Shown here: one piece after another, positions 7,612-16,845 of the stretch | Layout of the letters: every line of letters begins with the position of its first letter | How positions within the stretch are numbered: position 1 is the stretch's first letter | Notes under the pieces: model-generated | What the model saw: the letters and a program-made list of their open reading frames with translations, nothing else | The model's database searches: none | What the model was told of the DNA's origin: nothing | Program-made: the position numbers and the translations under genes | Source: Herbinix hemicellulosilytica | Lineage (GTDB): Bacteria > Bacillota > Clostridia > Lachnospirales > Lachnospiraceae | NCBI RefSeq assembly: GCF_002904165.1 | Contig: NZ_CVTD020000008.1 | Location: 434,001 to 498,000, forward strand | DNA: 64,000 nt | Direction: 5' to 3'

Positions 7612-7708
7612 TAATTAATCAAGAAATTCAGAAGATATTTTCTTTTGACAATAAACCATAGGTCTTTTATTCTATTAGAAAAGCTAAAATCGGAAAGGTG
7701 ATTTTATT

Positions 7709-7981
7709 ATGAAAAGAACTGTTATTACAGTTGTAGGTAAAGATAAAGTGGGTATAATTGCAAGAATATGTACATATCTTGCGAACAACGGGATAAACAT
7801 CCTGGATATTTCCCAAACAATAGTGCAGGAATTTTTTAATATGATGATGATAGTAGATACTTCTAATACTCCTAAAAGTTTTGAAGAAATAGTGGAAGAA
7901 CTGGATCAGATCGGTAAAGAAATCGGAGTGGTTATAAAAGCCCAGCGGGAAGATATTTTTGATAAGATGCACAGAATATAG
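7709..7981 (+). CDS. ACT domain protein (UPF0237)
   Basis: A 90-residue single ACT domain starting MKRTVITVVGKDKVGIIARI, the form found in the UPF0237 family. Such proteins bind small ligands, often amino acids, and act as regulatory subunits. It lies 16 bp before a PFL/UPF0210 gene. The two are almost always neighbours in Firmicutes and archaea, which suggests they form one functional unit. An AAAGGTGAT ribosome site precedes the ATG. The cellular role of the pair is unknown. Confidence 0.9.
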   Translation: MKRTVITVVGKDKVGIIARICTYLANNGINILDISQTIVQEFFNMMMIVDTSNTPKSFEEIVEELDQIGKEIGVVIKAQREDIFDKMHRI

Positions 7982-7997
7982 ATAGGAGAATTGGTTT

Positions 7998-9362
7998 ATG
8001 ATTAATTTGCATGAAGTCATTGAAACCAACAAAATGATTGAACAGGAAAATCTTGATGTCAGAACCATTACTTTAGGCATTAATCTTTTAGATTGCGCAG
8101 GGCCGGATTTGGCAGTGGTAAAGCAAAAAATATATGATAAAATCACAAGAATTGCAAAAGATCTGGTGGCAGCAGGAAACAAGATACAAAGAGAATATGG
8201 AATTCCTATTGTTAATAAAAGAATAGCAGTTACACCCATAGCCTTAATAGGGGCAGCCTGCTGCAAAACTGCGGATGATTATGTTTCTATTGCCGAAATC
8301 CTGGACAAGGCGGCTGAGGATGTTGGGGTTAATTTTATCGGCGGTTATTCTGCCATTGTATCAAAGGCCATGACTGCTTCCGATGAACTTCTGATTAGAT
8401 CAATTCCTAAAGCCCTTTCCGTAACACAGAGGGTTTGCAGTTGTGCAAATGTTGGCTCAACCAGGACCGGTATCGATATGAATGCGGTCAAACTCTTAGG
8501 CGAGATTATTCTGGAGACCGCAAAACTTACCAAAGACAGGGATTCTATCGGATGTGCCAAACTGGTGGTATTTTGTAATGCACCGGATGACAATCCCTTT
8601 ATGGCAGGTGCTTTCCACGGTATATCCGAAGGCGATGCGGTTATAAATGTAGGTGTCAGCGGGCCCGGAGTTGTAAAAAAGGCTTTGGAAGCTGCCAGAG
8701 GGGCAGATTTTGAAACCTTATGTGAAACCATAAAGAAAACCGCATTTAAAATAACTAGAGTAGGGCAACTGGTGGCTCAGGAAGCATCCAAACTCCTTAA
8801 TATACCTTTTGGAATTGTGGATTTAAGTCTTGCTCCTACACCGGCAGTAGGTGACAGTGTGGCGGAAATACTTAAAGAAATGGGACTTGAATACGCCGGT
8901 GCACCGGGGACGACTGCGGCACTTGCCCTTTTAAACGATCAGGTAAAAAAGGGTGGCGTTATGGCATCTTCTTTCGTAGGAGGCTTAAGCGGCGCTTTTA
9001 TTCCGGTAAGTGAAGATCAGGGAATGATTGATGCCGTAGAAGCAGGAGCTCTTTCCTTGGAGAAACTGGAAGCCATGACTTGTGTATGTTCCGTAGGACT
9101 TGATATGATAGCCATACCGGGAGATACAAAAGCGACTACAATTTCAGGAATAATTGCAGACGAAATGGCTATAGGCATGGTAAACCAAAAGACTACGGCG
9201 GTACGGATAATTCCTGTATACGGTAAAAAAGTCGGTGACAGGGTTGAATTTGGCGGCCTTCTTGGGCATGCTCCTGTTATGCAGGTTAACGGTTTTGGAT
9301 GTGATGATTTTATTAACCGGGGAGGAAGGATTCCTGCACCGATTCACAGTTTTAAAAATTAA
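7998..9362 (+). CDS. PFL family protein (UPF0210/DUF711)
   Basis: A 454-residue protein of the UPF0210 family, whose fold is related to pyruvate formate-lyase-like barrels but lacks an activating-glycine role shown by experiment. Recognisable stretches include [14 protein letters not shown] near the start, [35 protein letters not shown] and the Cys-containing [16 protein letters not shown]. It is full length and follows its ACT partner directly. The Cys-rich segments and Gly loops suggest an enzyme, but no reaction has been established. Confidence 0.9.
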   Translation: MINLHEVIETNKMIEQENLDVRTITLGINLLDCAGPDLAVVKQKIYDKITRIAKDLVAAGNKIQREYGIPIVNKRIAVTPIALIGAACCKTADDYVSIAEILDKAAEDVGVNFIGGYSAIVSKAMTASDELLIRSIPKALSVTQRVCSCANVGSTRTGIDMNAVKLLGEIILETAKLTKDRDSIGCAKLVVFCNAPDDNPFMAGAFHGISEGDAVINVGVSGPGVVKKALEAARGADFETLCETIKKTAFKITRVGQLVAQEASKLLNIPFGIVDLSLAPTPAVGDSVAEILKEMGLEYAGAPGTTAALALLNDQVKKGGVMASSFVGGLSGAFIPVSEDQGMIDAVEAGALSLEKLEAMTCVCSVGLDMIAIPGDTKATTISGIIADEMAIGMVNQKTTAVRIIPVYGKKVGDRVEFGGLLGHAPVMQVNGFGCDDFINRGGRIPAPIHSFKN

Positions 9363-9509
9363 GATTGCTTTTTATGTTTCTACTCAAGATAGTATATTGT
9401 CTCATAAATATAGAATTATAGTTATAAATTTTATATTGAAGGATTTAATACTAAAGGAGATAATATAAAATAGACATGATATAACTTTTGAGGAAGGACA
9501 GGGTATATT

Positions 9510-10970
9510 ATGGATAAATATTTGGAGCAAATAGATTATAAGGGCATTTTCAAATTTTTCAGTGAGATTTCAAAAATACCAAGGGGATCGGGAAACGAAG
9601 AGGAAATAAGTAAATACCTGGAAGAGTTTGCAAAAGCCCGCAATTTAGAGTATAATAGGGATTCAGCCAACAATATTATAATCATAAAAGAAGCTACTCC
9701 CGGTTATGAAGATGAGCCGGCAATTATGCTTCAGGGTCATATGGATATGGTCTGCGAAAAGAAGAAAGACAGCACTCACGATTTTACTAAGGATCCAATA
9801 AAGCTTTTGGTTGACGGGGATTACCTGCATGCGGACGGTACAACTTTGGGTGCTGACAACGGCATAGCGGTTGCTTATATAATGGCCCTGCTTTCGGATG
9901 AGAATTTAAAACATCCAAGACTTGAAGCTGTTATTACAACCGATGAAGAAGTGGGAATGCACGGGGCTAAGGCTTTGGATCTTTCAAACCTTAAGGCCAA
10001 ATATATGATCAACTTAGATTCAGAGGAAGAAGGATATTTGCTGGTAAGCTGTGCGGGAGGACTTACGGCAACCTGCACCCTGCCTATAAATCGAATAGTA
10101 AAAAAAGGCAGAAAGATTTCTGTAAATATAGGTGGTCTTAAAGGTGGCCATTCGGGAATAGACATTGTTAATAACAGGACCAATGCTAATAAACTTTTGG
10201 CAAGGTTATTGTTTGACTTAAAGAAAAAATGTTCTTACAGCGTCCTTCATATGGAGGGAGGTTATAAGGACAATGTAATAACCCGAGAGGCATTTGCAGA
10301 AATTGTCATCGAACCGGAAGCGGATATGTATCGTCAAATTACAAATGAGATTGATGAAATTATGGAGGTATATAAAAAGGAATTAAGAAGCAGTGAGCCT
10401 GATCTTAATTTTTCCGTAAAGGATTTGGGTGAAGGTGAATTTAGTGTGCTGGATTCCGAATCTTTTGAAAAATTACTTTTCCTCCTGGTGCAGATCCCAT
10501 ACGGTGTACAGGTAATGAGTTCCGACATAGAAGGACTGGTTGAAAGTTCCTTGAATCTGGGGATTTTCCGCCTGGAAGATAAGCAGGCAATAGTCTGCAG
10601 TTCCGTAAGAAGCTCCAAGAGCAGTTACAAGAAATATATTCGTGACCGGCTGGAGTATCTTGTAAGCTTCCTTGGCGGAAGTTTTGAAGTACGTTCCGAA
10701 TATCCGGCATGGGAGTTCAGTAAAGAATCAAAACTCAGAGAACATTTGCAAAAGCACTATAAACAGATGTACGGGAAAGAAATGAAAGTAGAAGCTATTC
10801 ATGCAGGCCTGGAATGCGGTTTGATAGCTGAAAAAATGCCCGGCCTTGATATAGTTTCAATCGGACCTGATATGGAACGGGTTCATACTATTGAAGAACG
10901 ACTCAGCATTTCATCTGCTATAAGGGTATATCAATTTCTTGAACGTGTAATCGAAGATAAAATCCGGTGA
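9510..10970 (+). CDS. pepD: Aminoacyl-histidine dipeptidase (M20 family, PepD-like)
   Basis: A 486-residue M20 metallopeptidase. Metal and catalytic motifs are GHMDMV (His77, Asp79), TTLGADNGIAVAY (bridging Asp) and TTDEEVGMHGA (catalytic Glu pair near 147). A lid and dimer domain follows (GGLKGGHSGIDI), with a C-terminal metal motif around ECGLIAEKMPGLDIVSIGPD. It splits Xaa-His and other dipeptides in the cytoplasm. It has its own ribosome site (GAGGAAGG) after a 147-bp gap in which I see no clear signal. Confidence 0.93.
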   Translation: MDKYLEQIDYKGIFKFFSEISKIPRGSGNEEEISKYLEEFAKARNLEYNRDSANNIIIIKEATPGYEDEPAIMLQGHMDMVCEKKKDSTHDFTKDPIKLLVDGDYLHADGTTLGADNGIAVAYIMALLSDENLKHPRLEAVITTDEEVGMHGAKALDLSNLKAKYMINLDSEEEGYLLVSCAGGLTATCTLPINRIVKKGRKISVNIGGLKGGHSGIDIVNNRTNANKLLARLLFDLKKKCSYSVLHMEGGYKDNVITREAFAEIVIEPEADMYRQITNEIDEIMEVYKKELRSSEPDLNFSVKDLGEGEFSVLDSESFEKLLFLLVQIPYGVQVMSSDIEGLVESSLNLGIFRLEDKQAIVCSSVRSSKSSYKKYIRDRLEYLVSFLGGSFEVRSEYPAWEFSKESKLREHLQKHYKQMYGKEMKVEAIHAGLECGLIAEKMPGLDIVSIGPDMERVHTIEERLSISSAIRVYQFLERVIEDKIR

Positions 10971-11023
10971 GGATAAGTTTGCACAATTAATATTAAACCT
11001 AAGTTTTTATAGGAGATGAAGAT

Positions 11024-12670
11024 ATGTCAAAGGGCGATACGCATGACGATTTTGATTTTGGACCGGAGTTTGAAATGAACTTCCAAAAAAATATTGATAA
11101 TATTTTAAAGCTGGATAACGACGGAACAGACGATGCTGTTAAGGGGGATTTAAAATATCAGCCTGATAGGGATGAAAACTCCGGGAGTGTTAAACTTGAA
11201 GATAACAATAACAATAATAATATGAATACCACAGATAATGGGAATGAAAAACTTTCAGATGTAAATTCTTTAAATAATGCTTCTACAGATAAAGAGGATG
11301 TTGATAATTCTCTGAAAGAAGCTTCTTTGGATGATGAAAACAACAGCTTTCAGGATAATCTTAAAGAAAATACGCCAAATACGGGTATTCTAAATGAAAA
11401 CCCGTCAGCTGAAAATTTGACGGATGAAAAATCAGAATCTGAGGATGCAAGCAGTGAAAATGTTGCAGCCATGGAGCTTGCGGCTGCCGGTGAAACCTTA
11501 GATGAAACCTTAAGCACAATCAGCGATTCTTTGGCTAAGCAGATCAGTGAAGAACTTCAGAATCTTGAGGCTGAACAGAAAAAGAAGAAAAAAAGAGCCA
11601 GGATGATGAAGGTCCAGATAGGCATTATGGCCGGATTGCTGGTATTACTCGGTATGGCTTGTTTTCTTGGGTTTACAAAACCCGGAAACGAATTGCTGCT
11701 TAAGATGGGTATAAACATAGTAGGAAAAATATGGGATGCGGGGACCCAGGATTTTACCGACAATACAGATGTTGAAGAAGACGTAGATTATCTGGAAGAA
11801 GAAGATCTGGCATCCACTAACGAAGAAATCGATCCCGATACGATAGTTTGGCCGGATCATCCCGGTTACGGAAGGCAGGAAGAGGGAGTTTATAATATCC
11901 TTCTTTTGGGTGAAGAAGCTATCGGTTCTGGTAGTGCAAGAGGAAGGACAGACCTTATTATTATAGCAACATTAAATAAAAATCAGAAATCCATAAAACT
12001 GACCTCCTTAATGAGGGATTTGTTGGTTCAGATACCCGGATACAAAGACAATAAATTAAATTCCGCCTATGAAAAGGGTGGTATTGACCTTCTTTATGAA
12101 ACCATAGCCTATAATTTCAATTTAAGGATTGACGGGTGTGTATTGGTAAACTTTGAAAACTTTGAAAAGATTATAGACTTGCTCGGAGGTTTGGAAATTA
12201 CTTTAACGGCAGGAGAGGCCAGGTATTTAAATAGTACCAACTATATTTCAAATCCCAAGTATAGGAATGTAAAAGAAGGAAAACAGTTGATGAACGGCAA
12301 CCAGGTACTTGGTTATGCCAGAATAAGAAAAAGAGCTACCATTACGGGAAATAATAACGACTATGGCAGAACCGACAGACACAGAATAATACTTAATGCC
12401 ATCTTTGAAAAATATAAGACTAAGAGTGAGTTGGAACTGGTGTCTATTATGCTTAAGGTTTTGCCTTTGGTTAAGACCGATATAGACAGTAAGACGTTTG
12501 AAAAGCTTATAAGCACTTTCATTGAAATGGGTACAATGGAAATAGAACAACTTCGTATTCCCGCTGACGGTACATTTACCGATAATGTCAAGGTCAGGGG
12601 TATGGACGTTCTAATACCTGATTTAACTGAAAATATTAAAATACTGCATGAATTTATTTTCGGAAATTAA
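11024..12670 (+). CDS. LytR-CpsA-Psr (LCP) family glycopolymer transferase with long acidic N-terminus
   Basis: A 548-residue protein. Residues 1-185 form a low-complexity, Asp/Asn/Glu-rich cytoplasmic region with a poly-Asn stretch, ending in a basic KKKKKRAR stop-transfer motif. One membrane segment follows at about 196-218. The extracellular LCP domain begins near 288 (YNILLLGEE), with the conserved arginines and acidic residues of GRTDLIIIATLN, SLMRDLLVQIPG and KLNSAYEKGG. LCP enzymes move lipid-linked polymers such as teichoic acids onto peptidoglycan. The long acidic N-terminus is unusual in length compared with typical LCP proteins of about 300-400 residues; its role is unknown. Confidence 0.9.
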   Translation: MSKGDTHDDFDFGPEFEMNFQKNIDNILKLDNDGTDDAVKGDLKYQPDRDENSGSVKLEDNNNNNNMNTTDNGNEKLSDVNSLNNASTDKEDVDNSLKEASLDDENNSFQDNLKENTPNTGILNENPSAENLTDEKSESEDASSENVAAMELAAAGETLDETLSTISDSLAKQISEELQNLEAEQKKKKKRARMMKVQIGIMAGLLVLLGMACFLGFTKPGNELLLKMGINIVGKIWDAGTQDFTDNTDVEEDVDYLEEEDLASTNEEIDPDTIVWPDHPGYGRQEEGVYNILLLGEEAIGSGSARGRTDLIIIATLNKNQKSIKLTSLMRDLLVQIPGYKDNKLNSAYEKGGIDLLYETIAYNFNLRIDGCVLVNFENFEKIIDLLGGLEITLTAGEARYLNSTNYISNPKYRNVKEGKQLMNGNQVLGYARIRKRATITGNNNDYGRTDRHRIILNAIFEKYKTKSELELVSIMLKVLPLVKTDIDSKTFEKLISTFIEMGTMEIEQLRIPADGTFTDNVKVRGMDVLIPDLTENIKILHEFIFGN

Positions 12671-12805
12671 GGCATGCAAAATTTTGAAGGAAATTGCTTG
12701 AATTATCGGTCATAAAAATTACTTTCTTATATAATAAAATTATTAAGAATAAAATTAATTTCTAAATTAAAAATTTTAAATAATTCTATATAAAAGATAA
12801 TAGCA

Positions 12806-12846
12806 TAATGCATGGCAAAATCTTGATAGGGTTTTGTCATGCATTA
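12806..12846 (+). terminator. Hairpin after the LCP gene
   Basis: TAATGCATGGCAAAA and TTTTGTCATGCATTA (one mismatch) form a stem of about 15 bp. Only a weak T-rich stretch follows, so termination efficiency is uncertain. The rest of the 267-bp gap is AT-rich with no further signal. Confidence 0.55.
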
Positions 12847-12937
12847 TTCAAGTGTGTAAAGTCATAAACAACCTGCTTTTTTCATATATTTATTAGTCCG
12901 AATAATGGAACAATATAAGTGGAAAAGGTAGGAAGTT

Positions 12938-13831
12938 ATGCAAAAGTATAAGTCGTCTTTTTTTGTTTTATATACTTTTACTTTACTGCTTATTACTCTG
13001 TTTGTAACCGGAAGATGCCAAAAACTTATAATTTCTGAGCTGCAAATAAGGGATATACTTGCAAAAGAGTTAAATTACGATGATTTTCGTAATGTCCGGA
13101 TTAGCAAAAGAAACCTTGACAGGATAGTAAAAATATCGGATAAATATATAGGGTCAAATCCCGGGATTAGAAAATATCCTTATATGAATTATATCGGGTA
13201 TTTAACATTTTCCATGATGATGGCTGATTTTGACCTGGTTGCAGGCAGGGTACCTGATGCAGAAACATTTTTTAGGGGTATCGGTAGGGTAGCAAATACA
13301 ATAACATTCAGAGAACTATATTCCTATTATAAGGCCATTTTTTCGGATATTAAGTATTTTCCCATACCTAATATGGGAAAAGATGCGGATACAGTATCTT
13401 ATGAAGACAGCTGGTTTGCTCCAAGAACCTATGGGGGCAACAGAAAGCATGAAGGAACTGACATAATGGCGGGAAATAATATACGGGGGTATTTTCCTAT
13501 TGTAAGCATAACAGACGGAGTTGTCGAAAAGATGGGTTGGCTTGAAAAGGGTGGAAACCGTATCGGTATCCGTGCAAAAAACGGTGCTTATTTTTACTAT
13601 GCCCACCTGCATACATATGCCCCCGATCTGAAAGAAGGAGATTATGTGGTGGCCGGACAGCTTCTGGGATTTATGGGAGATTCCGGTTACGGCAAGGAAG
13701 GGACCATAGGAAAATTTGATGTTCATCTCCATTTGGGGATTTATGTTCCTTCTGGTAATACGGAGATGAGTGTAAATCCTTATTGGGTTTTGAAAATTTT
13801 AGAGAATAACAAAACGGATATGGTACATTAA
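12938..13831 (+). CDS. Membrane-anchored M23 family metallopeptidase
   Basis: A 297-residue protein with an N-terminal hydrophobic segment (about 7-24) that serves as signal anchor. The extracellular part ends in an M23 (LytM-type) domain with the zinc motifs His171-x3-Asp175 (HEGTD) and His263-x-His265 (HLHLG). YYAHLHTY supplies the further catalytic His. Such enzymes cut cross-bridges in peptidoglycan, or act as non-catalytic activators when residues are missing; here the zinc ligands are all present. It follows the LCP gene, in line with an envelope theme. Confidence 0.88.
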   Translation: MQKYKSSFFVLYTFTLLLITLFVTGRCQKLIISELQIRDILAKELNYDDFRNVRISKRNLDRIVKISDKYIGSNPGIRKYPYMNYIGYLTFSMMMADFDLVAGRVPDAETFFRGIGRVANTITFRELYSYYKAIFSDIKYFPIPNMGKDADTVSYEDSWFAPRTYGGNRKHEGTDIMAGNNIRGYFPIVSITDGVVEKMGWLEKGGNRIGIRAKNGAYFYYAHLHTYAPDLKEGDYVVAGQLLGFMGDSGYGKEGTIGKFDVHLHLGIYVPSGNTEMSVNPYWVLKILENNKTDMVH

Positions 13832-13981
13832 TGGTTGTAATAATTCTTTTATAATAAATAATTTCATTGGAAAACATACTATAATATAGTATAATTATAG
13901 TTATTATTGGATTTAAGTTGATTAATATCTTATTTTATGTTAGAGACGATTTTATTTGGACTGAGTAAGAGGGATTATCAT

Positions 13982-15169
13982 ATGGAAGTATATTTGGATA
14001 ATTCGGCAACAACAAAAATAACCGACCGGGTACGGGATATAATGATAAAGGTTCTGTATGAGGATTACGGCAACCCATCCTCAATGCACAGGATGGGGGT
14101 AAATGCAGAAAAATATATGAAGGAAGCTGCACAAATTATAGCCGACAGCCTTAAAGTTGAACCGAAAGAGATAATATTCACATCAGGCGGAACGGAGGCT
14201 AATAATCTTGCTCTGATAGGAACGGCAATGGCATATCAAAGGCGGGGCAAACACATTATCACAACAAGGATTGAACATCCTTCGGTGCATCAGCCCCTTT
14301 TATATCTTGAAGAAAACGGATATAAAATTGATTTTATTCCGGTAGACCGTACCGGAAAGATTTTTAAGGACAAGCTTTATAATGCTATTAATGATGAGAC
14401 TCAGATTGTATCCGTAATGTTCGTAAACAACGAAATAGGATCTGTTCAGGATATAGAAGAAATTGCAAGAGAGATTAAAAAGATTAAGAATGATATAATA
14501 TTTCACGTAGATGCGGTGCAGGCTTTCGGCAAATACAGAATTCATCCAAGGAGAATGGGTATAGACCTTTTGTCCATAAGCGGCCATAAGATACACGGGC
14601 CTAAGGGAATCGGAGCCTTATATGTTAATGACAATATAAGATTAAAACCGATTATTTTTGGAGGCGGCCACCAAAGAGGCTTAAGGTCAGGTACGGAAAA
14701 TGTACCGGCTATTGCCGGCTTAGGACAAGCGGTTAAAGATATATATGAGAACTTTGAGCAAAAAGTAAACAAAATGTATGAGTTAAAACAGCTTATAATT
14801 AAAGAATTAAGCGGGCTTGACGGGGTAACTATAAACGGGCTTCCTGAGGAATGCGAAAGTAATTATGAGATGGAACATATAAAAATGACGGCACCCCATA
14901 TTGTTTCGGCAAGCTTTGAAGGTGTAAGAAGCGAAGTATTACTTCATGCCCTGGAAGATCGGGGAGTATATGTTTCATCAGGCTCAGCCTGCAGTTCCCA
15001 TCACCCGCAGCCCAGTGCAACTCTTTCTGCAATAGGCATACCTAAGATTCTTTTAGATTCTACAATAAGGATTTCAATTTCGGAGATGACTACCGAAGAA
15101 GAGATACAATATGCGATAGAGCAGATTATGGATTTAGTTCCGAAATTAAGAAGATATACAAGAAGATAA
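13982..15169 (+). CDS. Cysteine desulfurase (IscS/NifS-like)
   Basis: A 395-residue PLP enzyme starting MEVYLDNSATTKI. An in-frame ATG 45 bases upstream exists, but AGAGGGA lies at the right distance from 13982 and family members start here. The PLP lysine lies in SGHKIHGPKG, near 202, and the catalytic Cys in SSGSACSSHH, near 335. It mobilises sulfur from cysteine. The next gene, thiI, is 30 bp away. This pairing is typical of Firmicutes that use a dedicated desulfurase (NifZ type) to feed ThiI for 4-thiouridine in tRNA, which is probably the role here rather than general Fe-S assembly. Confidence 0.93.
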   Translation: MEVYLDNSATTKITDRVRDIMIKVLYEDYGNPSSMHRMGVNAEKYMKEAAQIIADSLKVEPKEIIFTSGGTEANNLALIGTAMAYQRRGKHIITTRIEHPSVHQPLLYLEENGYKIDFIPVDRTGKIFKDKLYNAINDETQIVSVMFVNNEIGSVQDIEEIAREIKKIKNDIIFHVDAVQAFGKYRIHPRRMGIDLLSISGHKIHGPKGIGALYVNDNIRLKPIIFGGGHQRGLRSGTENVPAIAGLGQAVKDIYENFEQKVNKMYELKQLIIKELSGLDGVTINGLPEECESNYEMEHIKMTAPHIVSASFEGVRSEVLLHALEDRGVYVSSGSACSSHHPQPSATLSAIGIPKILLDSTIRISISEMTTEEEIQYAIEQIMDLVPKLRRYTRR

Positions 15170-15199
15170 AGGCACAGACAAATAAACGGAAAGGTTAAG

Positions 15200-16381
15200 A
15201 TGAGTATGTTTAAAGCATTTTTAATAAAATATGCTGAGATCGGATTGAAGGGAAACAACAGGTATCTGTTTGAAAACGCTTTATGTGACAGGATAAAGGA
15301 TGCTTTAAAGCCTTTAGGCACTTTCAGGGTATTTAAAGAACAGGGCAGGGTTTTTGTTGAATGCCCCGAGGATTATGACTATGAGGAAACTGTTGAAGCT
15401 TTAAAGAGGGTATTTGGCATATCATCATTTTGCCCTGTTGTGACTGTAGCAGATACTGACTGGGAGAGTTTAACCAAAGCCGTTGGGGATTATGTAGAGG
15501 CCATGTATCCGGATGCGGATTTTACTTTTAAGGTATTTGCAAAAAGGGCGGATAAGAATTATCCGATTTCATCTCCGGATATTTGCGGTATGATGGGAGC
15601 TTATCTGCTTGGCAGGTTTCCCAATCTTAAAGTGGATGTTCACAATCCTGAAGTCAGTTTAAACGTAGAAATTCGCACAAAGGCATATATATACTCCGTT
15701 GAAATACCGGGACCCGGCGGAATGCCTGTAGGTTCCAACGGAAAAGCCATGCTTTTATTGTCCGGAGGCATTGACAGCCCTGTTGCCGGTTACATGATTG
15801 CTAAAAGAGGCGTATCCGTGGATGCGGTATATTTCCATGCTCCCCCGTATACCAGCGAGAGGGCAAAACAGAAAGTAATAGATCTGGCAAAAAAAATATC
15901 CCGCTATGCCGGCAGGATGAAACTATTTGTGGTTAATTTTACGGACATACAGCTATATATTTATGACCAGTGTCCCCATGACGAACTTACTATCATTATG
16001 CGCAGGTATATGATGAGGATTGCCGAGCATTTTGCAAAGCAAGAAAACTGTCTCGGACTTATAACAGGAGAAAGTCTTGGCCAGGTGGCCAGTCAAACTA
16101 TGCAAAGCCTGGCTGCCACCAATGAAGTTTGCACCATGCCGGTATACAGGCCACTTATTGCCTTTGACAAAAAAGATATTGTTGAGATTGCGGAAACTAT
16201 AGATACTTACGAAACATCAATTCAGCCGTATGAAGACTGCTGCACTATATTTGTGGCAAAACATCCGGTTACAAAACCCAATCTTAAGAAAATCCGTCAT
16301 TCGGAAAGAAAACTGGAAGAAAAGATCGACGAGCTGTTGGAAACAGCCCTTAAGACAGTTGAGATAATTGAAATAGAATAA
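15200..16381 (+). CDS. thiI: tRNA 4-thiouridine synthetase ThiI
   Basis: A 393-residue protein with an N-terminal ferredoxin-like part, a THUMP domain (about 60-165) and a PP-loop ATPase domain with LLSGGIDSPVAGYM at about 185-198. It adenylates U8 of tRNA for sulfur transfer. It lacks the C-terminal rhodanese domain of the enterobacterial enzyme, as is usual in Firmicutes, so sulfur is expected to come straight from the desulfurase encoded just upstream. The ribosome site GGAAAGG fits the ATG. Confidence 0.95.
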   Translation: MSMFKAFLIKYAEIGLKGNNRYLFENALCDRIKDALKPLGTFRVFKEQGRVFVECPEDYDYEETVEALKRVFGISSFCPVVTVADTDWESLTKAVGDYVEAMYPDADFTFKVFAKRADKNYPISSPDICGMMGAYLLGRFPNLKVDVHNPEVSLNVEIRTKAYIYSVEIPGPGGMPVGSNGKAMLLLSGGIDSPVAGYMIAKRGVSVDAVYFHAPPYTSERAKQKVIDLAKKISRYAGRMKLFVVNFTDIQLYIYDQCPHDELTIIMRRYMMRIAEHFAKQENCLGLITGESLGQVASQTMQSLAATNEVCTMPVYRPLIAFDKKDIVEIAETIDTYETSIQPYEDCCTIFVAKHPVTKPNLKKIRHSERKLEEKIDELLETALKTVEIIEIE

Positions 16382-16411
16382 AATTTAGATAGAATTTATA
16401 CTAATAATATA

Positions 16412-16433
16412 GAGCTGCCTGCTTTGGCAGCTC
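16412..16433. terminator. Hairpin between convergent thiI and HPr-like genes
   Basis: GAGCTGCC (16412-16419) and GGCAGCTC (16426-16433) form a perfect 8-bp GC-rich stem with a six-base loop. The flanks are AT-rich on both sides but lack a clean T-run. It probably serves both convergent genes. Confidence 0.6.
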
Positions 16434-16447
16434 CAAAAATCTTATAT

Positions 16448-16681
16448 TTATTCGACGATATAAGGTTTTAGTGTTTTAAGAATCTCATCCAGGTTCTCTT
16501 CTGCATGTATGTGCAAATCGATAGGTTTGGATAAATCAAGGCTGAAAATACCCATTATGGATTTTGCATCTATAACATATCTGCCTGAAACCAAATCAAA
16601 ATCGGAATCGAATTTGGTAACATCGTTAACAAAGGCTTTAACCTTATCAATTGAGTTTAAGGATATCTTAACTGTCTTCAT
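16448..16681 (-). CDS. HPr-like protein lacking the phosphorylated His
   Basis: A 77-residue protein with the HPr fold pattern. Its central KSIMGIFSLDL matches the conserved region around Ser46 of HPr. The active-site segment GxHARPA of HPr is replaced by SIDKVKAF, so the histidine that receives phosphate from enzyme I is missing. It cannot act as a normal sugar-transport phosphocarrier but may keep a regulatory role through the serine. The start at 16681 has AAAGGAGG eight bases upstream; an in-frame extension to 16705 has no ribosome site. Such His-less HPr-like proteins recur in Lachnospiraceae genomes. Confidence 0.8.
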   Translation of the reverse strand: MKTVKISLNSIDKVKAFVNDVTKFDSDFDLVSGRYVIDAKSIMGIFSLDLSKPIDLHIHAEENLDEILKTLKPYIVE

Positions 16682-16762
16682 GGAACTAACCTCCTTTATT
16701 ATCAATATAAGTATATACTATAATTTAACAATTTAAAAGTCAATATACAAAGTATATAAAAA

Positions 16763-16827
16763 GGTGTCAGGCACCATGAACAAATTGTGAATAATCCGTT
16801 CACAATTTGTTCACAGTGCCTGACACC
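16763..16827. repeat. 65-bp palindromic REP-like element upstream of mtaB
   Basis: Two 30-base arms start and end with GGTGTCAGGCAC and GTGCCTGACACC, and continue as TGAACAAATTGTGAA and its complement, around a short centre. Only two or three positions mismatch. The core GTGTCAGGCAC is seen as a dispersed palindromic repeat in many low-GC Firmicutes genomes (from memory). It lies directly before the mtaB ribosome site, so it would form a stable hairpin in the 5' leader. Confidence 0.75.
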
Positions 16828-16845
16828 GAAGAAAGGATGTAAGGA

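Noticed and set aside
7667-8266. A 199-codon frame on the minus strand over the ACT and PFL genes
   Set aside because: Both plus-strand genes are clear family members with ribosome sites. The antisense frame spans two genes and has no support.
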